Source of the DNA: CAZXDS01 sp964639525
GTDB taxonomy: Bacteria > Bacteroidota > Ignavibacteria > Ignavibacteriales > Melioribacteraceae
Direction of reading: 5' to 3'
NCBI GenBank assembly: GCA_964639525.1
Contig: CAZXDS010000087.1
Span: 1-13,871, forward strand
DNA: 13,871 nucleotides
The translations under genes and the position numbers were made by a program. How positions within the stretch are numbered: the stretch's first letter is position 1; the number at the start of each line of letters is the position of its first letter. Under the pieces are notes generated by a model that saw only the letters and a program-made list of their open reading frames with translations, was not told where the DNA came from and ran no database searches. Positions 7,248-13,871 of the stretch are shown here, piece after piece.

Positions 7248-7984
7248 ACTTTTTTCATATTTTGTATTGAAAAAAATCTATTGGGAATTGTTTTGTCAAA
7301 AATAGCATCCTTTGTTTCAAATATTGTTTTGTAACCTTCTTTATCCATTGGAATCATCGTAAATTTGGAAGGTAAAGTTCTTGCACCGAATTTTTTAATA
7401 GCAGTTCCAAATTGTTTATTTATTAAGCTGCCGGTTTCATCATAGTATTCAATTTTTAATTCATAATAATCTTTTTTTGAAATCCATACTATAATTTTCC
7501 CCCAAACAACTGCGGCTTCAGGTTTAGGCAATAATTCTATTTTGTAACAATCCATACTATCAATTATTTCCGCACCAATGATTTTATGATTATAATCATT
7601 AACAATTGAGGATTGTTTAACGAGGTCATCATTTGTAAAATCGGAACCCATCCATGACTGCATCATCATTGACGGCGGGATTTTTATCATTCTGCCAATT
7701 GCTGGAATCCAATTCCACATCTCAGCTTTACGCTTAAGAAATACTTGTCCCTTTTCCCTCGCCGGAGCCGTAATTAATATCAGATAATAGTCAGTTCCCT
7801 TTGACCACATTTTCATTGTAACTTCCCTTTCCCAATTGGGTCTAACAACTTTCATTGTGCTTGTGCTTTGAGACGTTTTGCCCATCACAAGATTGTTAGC
7901 TCTGTTTACAATTTCCTTTGCACTCTGCCCATAAATAATTATGGGGAGTAAAATAATAGAAATTATCAAAAATATTTTTTTCAT
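7241..7984 (-). CDS. LolA-like outer-membrane lipoprotein-sorting protein
   Basis: A 247-residue periplasmic protein, first gene of the operon. Residues 1-19 (MKKIFLIISIILLPIIIYG) are a signal peptide. The mature part matches the LolA-like 'outer membrane lipoprotein-sorting protein' family. Its hallmark is W90-N-W-I-P then KIPPSMMMQSWMGSDFTNDDL (about 101-121), followed by a sheet-rich second half (KIIVWISKKDYYELKIEYYD). LolA-fold proteins carry hydrophobic cargo such as lipoproteins or lipids across the periplasm. The frame is open upstream to 8047, but the start at 7984 is preferred. It has AAAGGTG five bases ahead, begins exactly with the signal peptide and lies downstream of the predicted transcription start near 8041. 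The gene precedes two permeases and an ATPase, pointing to a carrier that takes substrate from them. Confidence 0.88.
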   Translation of the reverse strand: MKKIFLIISIILLPIIIYGQSAKEIVNRANNLVMGKTSQSTSTMKVVRPNWEREVTMKMWSKGTDYYLILITAPAREKGQVFLKRKAEMWNWIPAIGRMIKIPPSMMMQSWMGSDFTNDDLVKQSSIVNDYNHKIIGAEIIDSMDCYKIELLPKPEAAVVWGKIIVWISKKDYYELKIEYYDETGSLINKQFGTAIKKFGARTLPSKFTMIPMDKEGYKTIFETKDAIFDKTIPNRFFSIQNMKKVR

Positions 7985-7990
7985 TCGTTC

Positions 7991-7997
7991 ACCTTTA
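7991..7997 (-). promoter_or_regulatory. Ribosome binding site that fixes the LolA-like start
   Basis: Minus-strand GAAAGG/AAAGGTG-type sequence around these bases lies about 5-6 bases before the ATG at 7984. No comparable site precedes the upstream in-frame ATG at 8047. Confidence 0.6.
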
Positions 7998-8028
7998 ACA
8001 TGACGTTTATCTAATATAATTTTGCAAA

Positions 8029-8046
8029 TGACTAAACGTTCAGTCA
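8029..8046. promoter_or_regulatory. Near-perfect 18-bp operator for the TetR regulator
   Basis: TGACTAAACGTTCAGTCA is a palindrome with one mismatched pair (half-sites TGACTAAAC and TGACTGAAC). Length, symmetry and the central ACGT-type core are typical of TetR operators. It begins one base after the operon -10 box and covers the expected transcription start, so a bound dimer would block the promoter. Binding by the adjacent regulator is inferred. Confidence 0.75.
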
Positions 8047-8047
8047 A

Positions 8048-8076
8048 AACATATTGAATAGTTTATTTATTGTCAA
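8048..8076 (-). promoter_or_regulatory. Sigma70-like promoter of the transporter operon
   Basis: On the minus strand, TTGACA (8076-8071) and TATGTT (8053-8048) are separated by exactly 17 bases. Start of transcription is expected near 8041, giving a leader of about 57 bases to the ATG at 7984. The TATGTTTTG run is also close to the Bacteroidota -7 form TAnnTTTG. Confidence 0.65.
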
Positions 8077-8233
8077 GCGAAAAATAGTTTGCTCACGGAT
8101 AAGCTAACCGGAAATTTTAAATATTGCTAAACATATAAATCACAGTTGCAGTGTATTTAAATTATTTTCAATATGTAAATTCAAATATGGGCAGCAAAAT
8201 GGCAATCATAACACGACTAAATGGAAACCATGC

Positions 8234-8259
8234 TTTACATTTAGACGTCTATTTGTAAA
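8234..8259. promoter_or_regulatory. 26-bp dyad with perfect 10-bp centre
   Basis: The centre tagacgtcta (8242-8251) is a perfect palindrome, and the flanks tttaca and tgtaaa extend it so that 11 of 13 pairs match overall. It does not resemble the TGACTGAAC sites. It lies 142 bases before tetR and 250 before the operon start. Possibly a site for a second regulator; no promoter boxes were found beside it. Confidence 0.45.
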
Positions 8260-8342
8260 ATATACTTGCAGTTTGAATTCGTTCCACTAACCTCAATTAT
8301 GAAAGAACAGAGCAATAGAATAATTTTGTAAACATCATTAAC

Positions 8343-8370
8343 TTGATAATTCATTCCAAATAAGTTATCT
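8343..8370 (+). promoter_or_regulatory. Possible tetR promoter
   Basis: TTGATA (8343-8348) and TTATCT (8365-8370) are 16 bases apart, placing the start near 8377 and giving a leader of about 24 bases. The operator-like site begins 3 bases after the -10 box, mirroring the layout of the operon promoter. The -10 box is weak. Confidence 0.4.
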
Positions 8371-8373
8371 TTT

Positions 8374-8391
8374 TGACTGAACATTTAATCA
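8374..8391. promoter_or_regulatory. Half-conserved operator before tetR
   Basis: TGACTGAACATTTAATCA keeps the consensus half-site TGACTGAAC exactly, while the other half (TGATTAAAT) agrees at 6 of 9 positions. It ends 9 bases before the tetR ATG. A weaker site at the regulator's own gene fits autoregulation with looser repression than at the operon. Confidence 0.6.
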
Positions 8392-8400
8392 ATTATAATT

Positions 8401-8991
8401 ATGCCGAGAACAGAAGAACAATTTCAGTCTATTAGAGAAAAAACCCGAGCACACATCTTAAGTACTTCGCTGGAATTATTTGCCCGCAAGGGTTTTAAAG
8501 GAACTACAATAAGCGATATTGCAAAAGCTGCTTCTATTTCCAAAGGTCTTGCCTACAACTATTTCAACAGCAAGCACGATTTGATGAAAGCTGTTTTAAA
8601 CTTACTTGTTATTGAAATTGAGCAATTATTCGATGCGGTAAATCACATCTCCGATCCTTACGAAAAGTTAAAAGTAACAATTCAATCGACTTTTGATAAT
8701 CTAAAGCATGACGAAACTTTTTGGAGACTATATGTCAGTTTTATTCTACAGCCCGAAGTTAAAGAAGAAGCGGAAATAATAACAAATGGTTTTCTTGACG
8801 GGGCATTTAAATTATTTGAAAATATTTTTAAACAGATCGGAATTAAAAACCCAAAGCAGGAGGCAAAACTTCTCGGTGCTATTGTTGATGGAATAAGTTT
8901 TCATTACATATTTAACCGTGATACTTACCCACTAACACAAATGAAAAATTTTTTACTGAAAAAATATTCGAAAGAAAATTTATCGAAATAA
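8401..8991 (+). CDS. TetR/AcrR-family transcriptional regulator
   Basis: A 196-residue regulator of normal family length. The N-terminal DNA-binding domain has helix 1 at about 12-29 (ILSTSLELFARKGF) and a helix-turn-helix at about 35-55 (TTISDIAKAASISKGLAYNYF), followed by SKHDLMKAV. The rest is a variable helical ligand-binding and dimer domain with an FWRLYVSFILQPEV segment. No ligand can be read from it, but the family usually binds small, often hydrophobic, molecules that release it from DNA. It is divergent from the five-gene transporter operon, and two copies of a TGACTGAAC-type operator lie between them. It therefore probably represses both the operon and itself. No clear terminator separates it from the large gene 124 bases downstream. 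Confidence 0.92.
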   Translation: MPRTEEQFQSIREKTRAHILSTSLELFARKGFKGTTISDIAKAASISKGLAYNYFNSKHDLMKAVLNLLVIEIEQLFDAVNHISDPYEKLKVTIQSTFDNLKHDETFWRLYVSFILQPEVKEEAEIITNGFLDGAFKLFENIFKQIGIKNPKQEAKLLGAIVDGISFHYIFNRDTYPLTQMKNFLLKKYSKENLSK

Positions 8992-9060
8992 TATATATAA
9001 CTATGAAATGGATTTGGGTTTCTGCCATATAAAGTAAATCCCCCTTTGATAAATTCAAAT

Positions 9061-9109
9061 ACTCCCGTAATTTGTGAATTACAAATTGGGCGATTAATAA
9101 AATTGGGAG
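9061..9109 (+). promoter_or_regulatory. Leader hairpin and ribosome binding site of the large surface protein
   Basis: aatttgt (9069-9075) pairs with acaaatt (9081-9087) around gaatt, and ccc (9064-9066) can extend the stem to ggg (9088-9090) with a two-base bulge. The Shine-Dalgarno sequence gggag (9105-9109) is 6 bases before the ATG at 9116. It could instead pair with ctccc at 9062-9066, the bases that extend the first hairpin. Two exclusive folds are thus possible, one hiding the ribosome site. Confidence 0.4.
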
Positions 9110-9115
9110 CGGCAA

Positions 9116-12100
9116 ATGAAGTTTCAAAAAATCAATGGAGCAGCAGCAGTTCTATTCTTAATTACAACATTATTTTCATTTTACTTTTTTACTTCAAAAA
9201 ATCGAACCAAAAGAGTTGAAAGCAAGTTAGAAACATCGGGTGCAATGCAATCATTAAATTTTTGGAATCGCTCGCGAGCATATCCCAACAAAGATATTCC
9301 ATCCGGAAAATATTATAAAGCTTATCAAGCCGCAAAAAAAATAAAATCCTCAATTACAGGAACCGAAGATGTTTCACCGTGGAAAGCAATGGGACCATGG
9401 AACGTTCCGGGACGAACAATTAGTCTTGCAGTTAATCCGCAAAATTCTAACACACTTTATGCCGGAGCTGCAACAGGTGGTTTATGGAGAACTTATAATT
9501 CATCAGCCGGAGGTGGATGGGAGCGAGTGTTAACCGGTTTTCCAACTCACGGAGTTATGGCGATTGCAATTGACCCGACTGACTCGTTAAATATGTACAT
9601 TGGAACCGGTGAAGTTTACGGATACAACCAATCGCTTGGCGGTTACGTAATTAGAACAACACGCGGCAGCTACGGGATTGGAATTCTTAAATCAACCGAT
9701 GGCGGTGCTACTTGGAGCAAAAGTCTGGATTGGACTTTCCAAGAGCAGAGAGGAATTGAAGCATTAAGAATAAATCCGCTTAATCCAAATACTATTTATG
9801 CGGCAACCAGTATTGGAATTTATAAATCCGTTGATGCCGGCGAAAATTGGGTAAAAGTCCTTGACAAATTTATGGGCGAAGATATTGTTATTAATTCAAA
9901 TGATACAAGCAAGGTTATAGTTTCCTGCGGAAATCTGGGAAGTTCGGGCAGCGGAATTTATAGAACAACCGATGCAGGAGCTAACTGGACCAAATTGAGC
10001 GGGATTCCAAATTTTACAGGAAAAACCTTACTCGATATTTACAAAGCAGACCCGAACGTTGTTTTTGCAAGTGTTGCCGATAGCCTTGAGAGTAATGTAA
10101 ATGCACTTTACAGAACGGACAATTTCGGCGATAGCTGGACTTTGGTTAATTCGGACGACATTCCACAATATCAAGGATTTTTTGCACACTGGGTTGCAGT
10201 AAATCCGGCAGATAAAAATCAAGTTATTCATGCAGGAGTACAAATTACAAAATCAACAAATGGCGGAACAACATTAAACACAGTCAACGGTCCGCACGTT
10301 GACCACCATAATTTTGCACACGACCCGAATAATGCAAATATCATTTACATTTGCTGCGATGGCGGAGTTTATCGCTCAACAAATTTCGGAAGTAGTTATC
10401 AAAACATTGGCTATGGAATGCAGACTTCACAATTTTATAACGGTTTTTCTTCCTCATATTCCGATTCCGCTCTGGCTCTCGGAGGATTGCAGGATAATAA
10501 TACTGTAATTTACAGAGGAACTTTTGATTGGAACCTCGTTATTGGAGGGGACGGCTCGTGGTCGGCAACAAATCCGCAAAACGATAATATTTTATACGGT
10601 TCATGGCAGAACAATAACATATTAAAATCCGTTAATCGCGGACAAACTTTTAACAATGCTACAAACGGACTTTCCGGCTCGGCAGCTTTTATTGCTCCTT
10701 ATGTAATTTCAGAATCGAATCCGAACATTCTTTATTCCGGTAGAACAAAAATTTTCAAAACAACGAATTCAGGTTCAAATTGGTCAGCAATAAGCAGTAA
10801 TTTGGATGGGAACAATATGTTTTTGTCAATGTCTGTTTCCCCTCAAAACTCTGATTATGTAATTGCGGGTACTGCACCAACTTCAAATCGTGCTCATATT
10901 TTCAGCACTTCAAACGGCGGAACCGACTGGAACGATATTACACAGAACCTTCCCGACAGATATCCAATGGATTTAGCAATTGATCCGAATAATAAAACTA
11001 CTGCTTACGTTGTTTTCGGTGGTTACGGAACCGGACATCTTTTTAGGACAACAAACTTTGGAAATGATTGGACTGACATTACAAACACTCTTCCGGATGT
11101 TCCGACATTATCAATTGTAGTTGATCCGTTTAATTCGGATTATATTTATGTTGGAAATGACTTGGGCGTGTTTGCCACAACCGATGGAGGAAATTCGTGG
11201 AGCAAATTTAATGACGGACTACCGGAAGGAATTCTCGCAATGGATTTAAATATTTCTCACTCCGATAGAAAATTGTGGGTGGCAACTCACGGAAACGGAG
11301 CCTATAAAAGACCGCTTTTACTCAGTCGCGATTATTTCCTCCAAGTCAGTTTCGGAGATATTCCTTCTTCTCAACTTTCAGGTGTCCCTATAGATTTTAA
11401 CGCTGTTGTAAATAATCTCGGACAGAATGCCCAAACACAAGACTATTCGGTTACCGGAAAACTTTTGAATGAATCAGGGGATGAAGTATTTAGTGTAACC
11501 AAAACATTTTGTTGCTTAGATTCCGGTGAAAATAGAACTATTCATTTTAATGATAATTTTCCTTTAAATTCCGGAGAATATACCTTTGAATTAATAAAAC
11601 TCGGAAGTTCGGAATTCCCAGGTGTTGATACGCTAAGCACTCACATTACTATTTTTCTTACACCTGCAATTGGCGGTTCGGATGTTCAAAAAATTGGTAA
11701 AACTTATACCGAAATTTCGACCGGGACAGTATTTACAGGTGATGATGAACAACGTAAAATTTCACTTCCGTTTGATTTTATGTACGATGGATTTTCGTAT
11801 AATAAGCTGCAGATAAGCACAAACGGCTGGGTTGAATTTGGCACGGGAACTGACGGAACAGATCGCGGACTTTCAACAAGCGGACAATTAGGAGGCATTG
11901 GTGCAAACGAAAACGGAAGACTTGCCGCAAGTCGCCCAAACAAGACACTCGGACCTTGGTGGGAGGACTTGAATGCAGATGGTGGCGGAAATGTGAGATA
12001 TGCTACTACCGGGGAATCCCCGAATAGAGTTTTTGTTATTCAGTGGCAAAACTTAAGAGCATATTATAACTCAAGTACAACTACAAGAATCAATTTCCAG

Positions 12101-12706
12101 GTGAAATTGTATGAACAATATATATACGAAGTAAGTAATAAAATTGAATTCTGCTACGGTCATGTTTCGCAGGGTACTTTTTCAGGACAAGATATTGGCG
12201 CTATGATTGGTTTTAATGATGACATCGGAGGAAATTATCATTTTTACGATATTGCTGCCGGCGGTGCTATCCCCGCAGCAAATGTGGAAACTAATTTAAG
12301 TCCGCTTACAGATTGGCCCGGCGAGGATAGTGTTTATGTAATTAAAACATTAATTACAGATGTAAAAGATGAAATTGCAGAAATTCCGAGCAGTTTCTCA
12401 TTAAGTCAAAACTACCCGAATCCATTTAATCCAAGTACACAGATTAAATACAGCATCCCATCAAATTTGAAAGAAGGGACAGTTAATGTGAAGTTATTTG
12501 TTTATAATGTGCTGGGACAAAAAATTGCAACACTTATAAATAAAAGACAATCAGCCGGTAATTATGTCGTTACTTTTGAATCTGATAATATTGAAGCTGC
12601 GGGCAACCGAAGAATAGCAGCAGGTATTTACATATACAATCTTCAAGTAAATAGCAGCTCCGGTAATATTTATTCTGAAAGTAAAAAAATGGTATTATTA
12701 AAATAA
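9116..12706 (+). CDS. Giant Asp-box (BNR/sortilin-like) protein with T9SS sorting domain
   Basis: A 1196-residue secreted or cell-surface protein. The N-terminus (about 10-27) is a hydrophobic export signal. Residues about 115-730 form a beta-propeller-type region with some eleven Asp-box motifs spaced mostly 40-50 residues apart, among them STDGGATW (about 193), SVDAGENW (238), TTDAGANW (285), TTNSGSNW (549), TTNFGNDW (645) and TTDGGNSW (689). This resembles VPS10/sortilin and GH74-like propellers, but no catalytic residues can be assigned, so enzyme activity is not claimed. About 740-848 looks like a CARDB-type Ig domain. About 850-1075 is a sheet-rich domain with LPFDFMYDGF and STNGWVEFG. 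The sorting domain starts near 1092 (SFSLSQNYPNPFNPST) and ends KKMVLLK, with a small extra GNRRIA before GIYIYNL. Probable role: adhesion or polymer binding. Start fixed by gggag. Confidence 0.9.
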   Translation: MKFQKINGAAAVLFLITTLFSFYFFTSKNRTKRVESKLETSGAMQSLNFWNRSRAYPNKDIPSGKYYKAYQAAKKIKSSITGTEDVSPWKAMGPWNVPGRTISLAVNPQNSNTLYAGAATGGLWRTYNSSAGGGWERVLTGFPTHGVMAIAIDPTDSLNMYIGTGEVYGYNQSLGGYVIRTTRGSYGIGILKSTDGGATWSKSLDWTFQEQRGIEALRINPLNPNTIYAATSIGIYKSVDAGENWVKVLDKFMGEDIVINSNDTSKVIVSCGNLGSSGSGIYRTTDAGANWTKLSGIPNFTGKTLLDIYKADPNVVFASVADSLESNVNALYRTDNFGDSWTLVNSDDIPQYQGFFAHWVAVNPADKNQVIHAGVQITKSTNGGTTLNTVNGPHVDHHNFAHDPNNANIIYICCDGGVYRSTNFGSSYQNIGYGMQTSQFYNGFSSSYSDSALALGGLQDNNTVIYRGTFDWNLVIGGDGSWSATNPQNDNILYGSWQNNNILKSVNRGQTFNNATNGLSGSAAFIAPYVISESNPNILYSGRTKIFKTTNSGSNWSAISSNLDGNNMFLSMSVSPQNSDYVIAGTAPTSNRAHIFSTSNGGTDWNDITQNLPDRYPMDLAIDPNNKTTAYVVFGGYGTGHLFRTTNFGNDWTDITNTLPDVPTLSIVVDPFNSDYIYVGNDLGVFATTDGGNSWSKFNDGLPEGILAMDLNISHSDRKLWVATHGNGAYKRPLLLSRDYFLQVSFGDIPSSQLSGVPIDFNAVVNNLGQNAQTQDYSVTGKLLNESGDEVFSVTKTFCCLDSGENRTIHFNDNFPLNSGEYTFELIKLGSSEFPGVDTLSTHITIFLTPAIGGSDVQKIGKTYTEISTGTVFTGDDEQRKISLPFDFMYDGFSYNKLQISTNGWVEFGTGTDGTDRGLSTSGQLGGIGANENGRLAASRPNKTLGPWWEDLNADGGGNVRYATTGESPNRVFVIQWQNLRAYYNSSTTTRINFQVKLYEQYIYEVSNKIEFCYGHVSQGTFSGQDIGAMIGFNDDIGGNYHFYDIAAGGAIPAANVETNLSPLTDWPGEDSVYVIKTLITDVKDEIAEIPSSFSLSQNYPNPFNPSTQIKYSIPSNLKEGTVNVKLFVYNVLGQKIATLINKRQSAGNYVVTFESDNIEAAGNRRIAAGIYIYNLQVNSSSGNIYSESKKMVLLK

Positions 12707-12721
12707 TTATTATTAAAATTT

Positions 12722-12769
12722 AAAACTCTCGTTTTTTTAGAAATCGACTTCTAAAATTGCGAGAGTTTT
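12722..12769. terminator. Long hairpin terminator between convergent genes
   Basis: Outer stem aaaactctcg (12722-12731) with cgagagtttt (12760-12769), a 3x3 internal loop, then inner stem ttttagaa (12735-12742) with ttctaaaa (12749-12756) around atcgac. It lies 15 bases after the large gene and before the end of the minus-strand lipoprotein gene. Both strands have A-run before and T-run after the outer stem, so it probably works in both directions. A weaker stem, acttga/tcaagt, follows at 12770-12789. Confidence 0.8.
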
Positions 12770-12817
12770 ACTTGATTTATCATTCAAGTAAATTCAATTT
12801 GATAATTTGGGAAAACA

Positions 12818-13783
12818 CTATAATCTAAAGTCTACTTGTACATAAGGAATAATAATTGGAGTTTTGGTAATGTCCTCTGAATCTGTATCAAAATAAAAAT
12901 TAGTGCCCATTATTATTCGTCCGGATGAACCGAACTGGAAAAAAACACCCGGCATAAAATGAACAAAATTTGTTGAAAACGCACCTCGTGTATCATCCGT
13001 AAGTTTATTAATTGCAAAAGGATATTGTCTGTCTATCTCACTTTGCGGCTCAAAATCTATTAAAGTTTGCCTGAAATATCCTGCATTAATAACAAAATTA
13101 ACAAGCCAATTATCGTAAGCTGTATTGTACGTAATTGAAAAAAATGGGTCAATGTGAGTTGAATTTTGCTTGTCGTGATACAGTAATAAATAATTATCCG
13201 TTGATGATGGATTTGTAATCTGCCTAGCAACAATAGTTTGTGCATCAAAAAAAATAGTTTGCCAATAAATTCCACCATCCAATCTATACCCGTAATTTTT
13301 ACCCGCCTCAAATAAACCAAAACCAATTGTACCACCCAAATAAGTACTGTTGTTCTGTGATGTAAAATTTATTCCTCCAAAAAAAGCGGATCTATCCGAA
13401 ATACGGGCATCCATATCTATTCCAGCCATTACCTTAGTGATATTCCAAATCAAATTATTACCTCTATAAATATTCTTATTTGCACCAAGTGCTTCTCTAA
13501 AAGTTATCGAACCATCGCTGTTCACAGTAGTATCTATTTGGAAAAATCCGAGATCGTTTACTTTTGTATGTCCTTTAATTGTACCTGAAACCAGGCTTGT
13601 TGTTGAAACAGAAAATTTAGGCGAAAGAATAATTGAATATTTTGAAGTGTCTGTTATATGTATCGGCGGATGATGAATAGGTGAATTGACCTCGACATCT
13701 TGAATAAAAATTGTGTCTTGAATTGTAGTACAACTAAATAATATTGGAATTAAAAAGATTGCACAAATACTTTTAATGCTCAC
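12818..13783 (-). CDS. Predicted lipoprotein, possible barrel, unknown function
   Basis: A 321-residue protein that I do not recognise. Residues 1-17 are a short signal peptide, and L15-F16-S17-C18 fits a lipobox, so the mature protein would begin with lipidated C18. About 19-50 is a polar linker rich in Ile, His and Pro (NSPIHHPPIH). From about 70 on the sequence alternates polar and hydrophobic residues with many Gly and aromatic residues (GINFTSQ, LGGTIGFGLF, YGYRLDGGIYW, MPGVFFQFGSSGRIIMGTNFYF) and ends IIPYVQVDFRL, suggesting an 8-to-10-strand membrane barrel or a beta-rich surface domain. The start is GTG, chosen because AGGAGGT lies five bases before it and the signal peptide begins there. 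It stands alone on the minus strand, convergent with the large surface protein. Confidence 0.7.
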   Translation of the reverse strand: MSIKSICAIFLIPILFSCTTIQDTIFIQDVEVNSPIHHPPIHITDTSKYSIILSPKFSVSTTSLVSGTIKGHTKVNDLGFFQIDTTVNSDGSITFREALGANKNIYRGNNLIWNITKVMAGIDMDARISDRSAFFGGINFTSQNNSTYLGGTIGFGLFEAGKNYGYRLDGGIYWQTIFFDAQTIVARQITNPSSTDNYLLLYHDKQNSTHIDPFFSITYNTAYDNWLVNFVINAGYFRQTLIDFEPQSEIDRQYPFAINKLTDDTRGAFSTNFVHFMPGVFFQFGSSGRIIMGTNFYFDTDSEDITKTPIIIPYVQVDFRL

Positions 13784-13788
13784 AAATT

Positions 13789-13795
13789 ACCTCCT
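13789..13795 (-). promoter_or_regulatory. Full consensus Shine-Dalgarno site for the lipoprotein gene
   Basis: AGGAGGT on the minus strand, five bases before the GTG at 13783. It is the strongest ribosome site in the window, where other genes have weak or no visible site, and it decides the non-ATG start. Confidence 0.75.
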
Positions 13796-13811
13796 GCAAA
13801 GAAAAACAAAA

Positions 13812-13840
13812 AGAATAGACTACAAAAAACTTATTATCAA
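13812..13840 (-). promoter_or_regulatory. Sigma70-like promoter of the lipoprotein gene
   Basis: On the minus strand, TTGATA (13840-13835) and TATTCT (13817-13812) are 17 bases apart. Transcription would begin near 13805, giving a leader of about 22 bases that contains the Shine-Dalgarno site. Confidence 0.5.
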
Positions 13841-13871
13841 GAATCTCAATGATAAAATTATGTTTAAAATT

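Larger units (their letters stand above)
7985..8400. promoter_or_regulatory. Divergent regulatory region, operon / tetR
   Basis: About 416 bases without a gene. It holds the operon promoter and operator (8029-8076), the operator-like site before tetR (8374-8391) and a separate 26-bp dyad (8234-8259), each listed on its own. The remainder (8077-8233 and 8260-8340) is AT-rich with nothing recognisable. It is longer than two simple divergent promoters need. Confidence 0.6.

Noticed and set aside
7149..7334. Small plus-strand protein of 61 residues
   Set aside because: It starts in the repeat element and runs antisense through the end of the LolA-like gene, with no ribosome site or recognisable motif.
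7985..8047. N-terminal extension of the LolA-like protein to an ATG at 8047
   Set aside because: The extra 21 residues are charged and precede a perfect signal peptide, the upstream ATG has no ribosome site, and it lies ahead of the predicted transcription start within the operator region.
8373..8399. TTGACT and TATAAT as the tetR promoter
   Set aside because: The spacing is only 15 bases and transcription would start after the ATG at 8401, while the TetR N-terminus from 8401 fits the family. The TTGACT is better explained as part of the operator half-site.
8912..9127. Minus-strand 71-residue frame overlapping the tetR end and the leader of the large gene
   Set aside because: Overlaps two better-supported starts and ends, has no ribosome site and no family resemblance.
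11704..11943. Minus-strand 79-residue frame within the large surface protein
   Set aside because: Lies wholly inside a well-supported coding region with domain matches; antisense shadow.

Overview
The window is AT-rich and looks like chromosomal DNA from a Bacteroidota-type bacterium, most likely of the Ignavibacteria (Ignavibacteriota/Chlorobi side). The main evidence is two C-terminal type IX secretion (T9SS) type A sorting domains. One is intact, at the end of a 1196-residue surface protein, with the QNYPNPFNPST opening typical of Ignavibacteria. The other is a decayed remnant. The lineage is inferred from these motifs and general style; no rRNA or tRNA gene is present to confirm it.

Layout. 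1-1212: a small exported Cache-domain protein (+), a broken T9SS sorting-domain tail (+) and a strong terminator. 1467-2336: an NAD(P)-dependent beta-hydroxyacid dehydrogenase (+), ending at a hairpin shared with a convergent operon. 2374-7984: a five-gene minus-strand operon. In transcription order it encodes a periplasmic LolA-like lipoprotein-sorting protein, two FtsX/LolC-type permeases, a LolD-type ATPase and an outer-membrane beta-barrel. 8401-8991: a divergent TetR regulator (+). 9116-12706: a giant Asp-box (BNR/sortilin-like) T9SS cargo protein (+), followed by a bidirectional-looking terminator. 12818-13783: a predicted lipoprotein (-) with a GTG start, a strong Shine-Dalgarno site and a readable sigma70-like promoter.

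The centre of interest is the TetR-controlled cluster. Together its products could span the whole envelope: ATPase and two permeases in the inner membrane, a hydrophobic-cargo carrier in the periplasm and a barrel in the outer membrane. A -35/-10 promoter for the operon (8048-8076) runs straight into an almost perfect 18-bp palindrome (8029-8046). A half-conserved copy of that palindrome (8374-8391) lies just before tetR. This suggests one repressor controlling both the transporter and itself. The substrate cannot be read from the sequence; lipid, lipoprotein or another hydrophobic compound are the reasonable options.

Non-coding structure is also notable. Between the first and second operon genes lie two copies of a roughly 110-bp element made of 10-bp CTTTGTG-type units arranged as an imperfect long hairpin. 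Between the second permease gene and the ATPase gene is a degenerate 7-bp repeat. A separate 26-bp dyad lies in the tetR/operon intergenic region.
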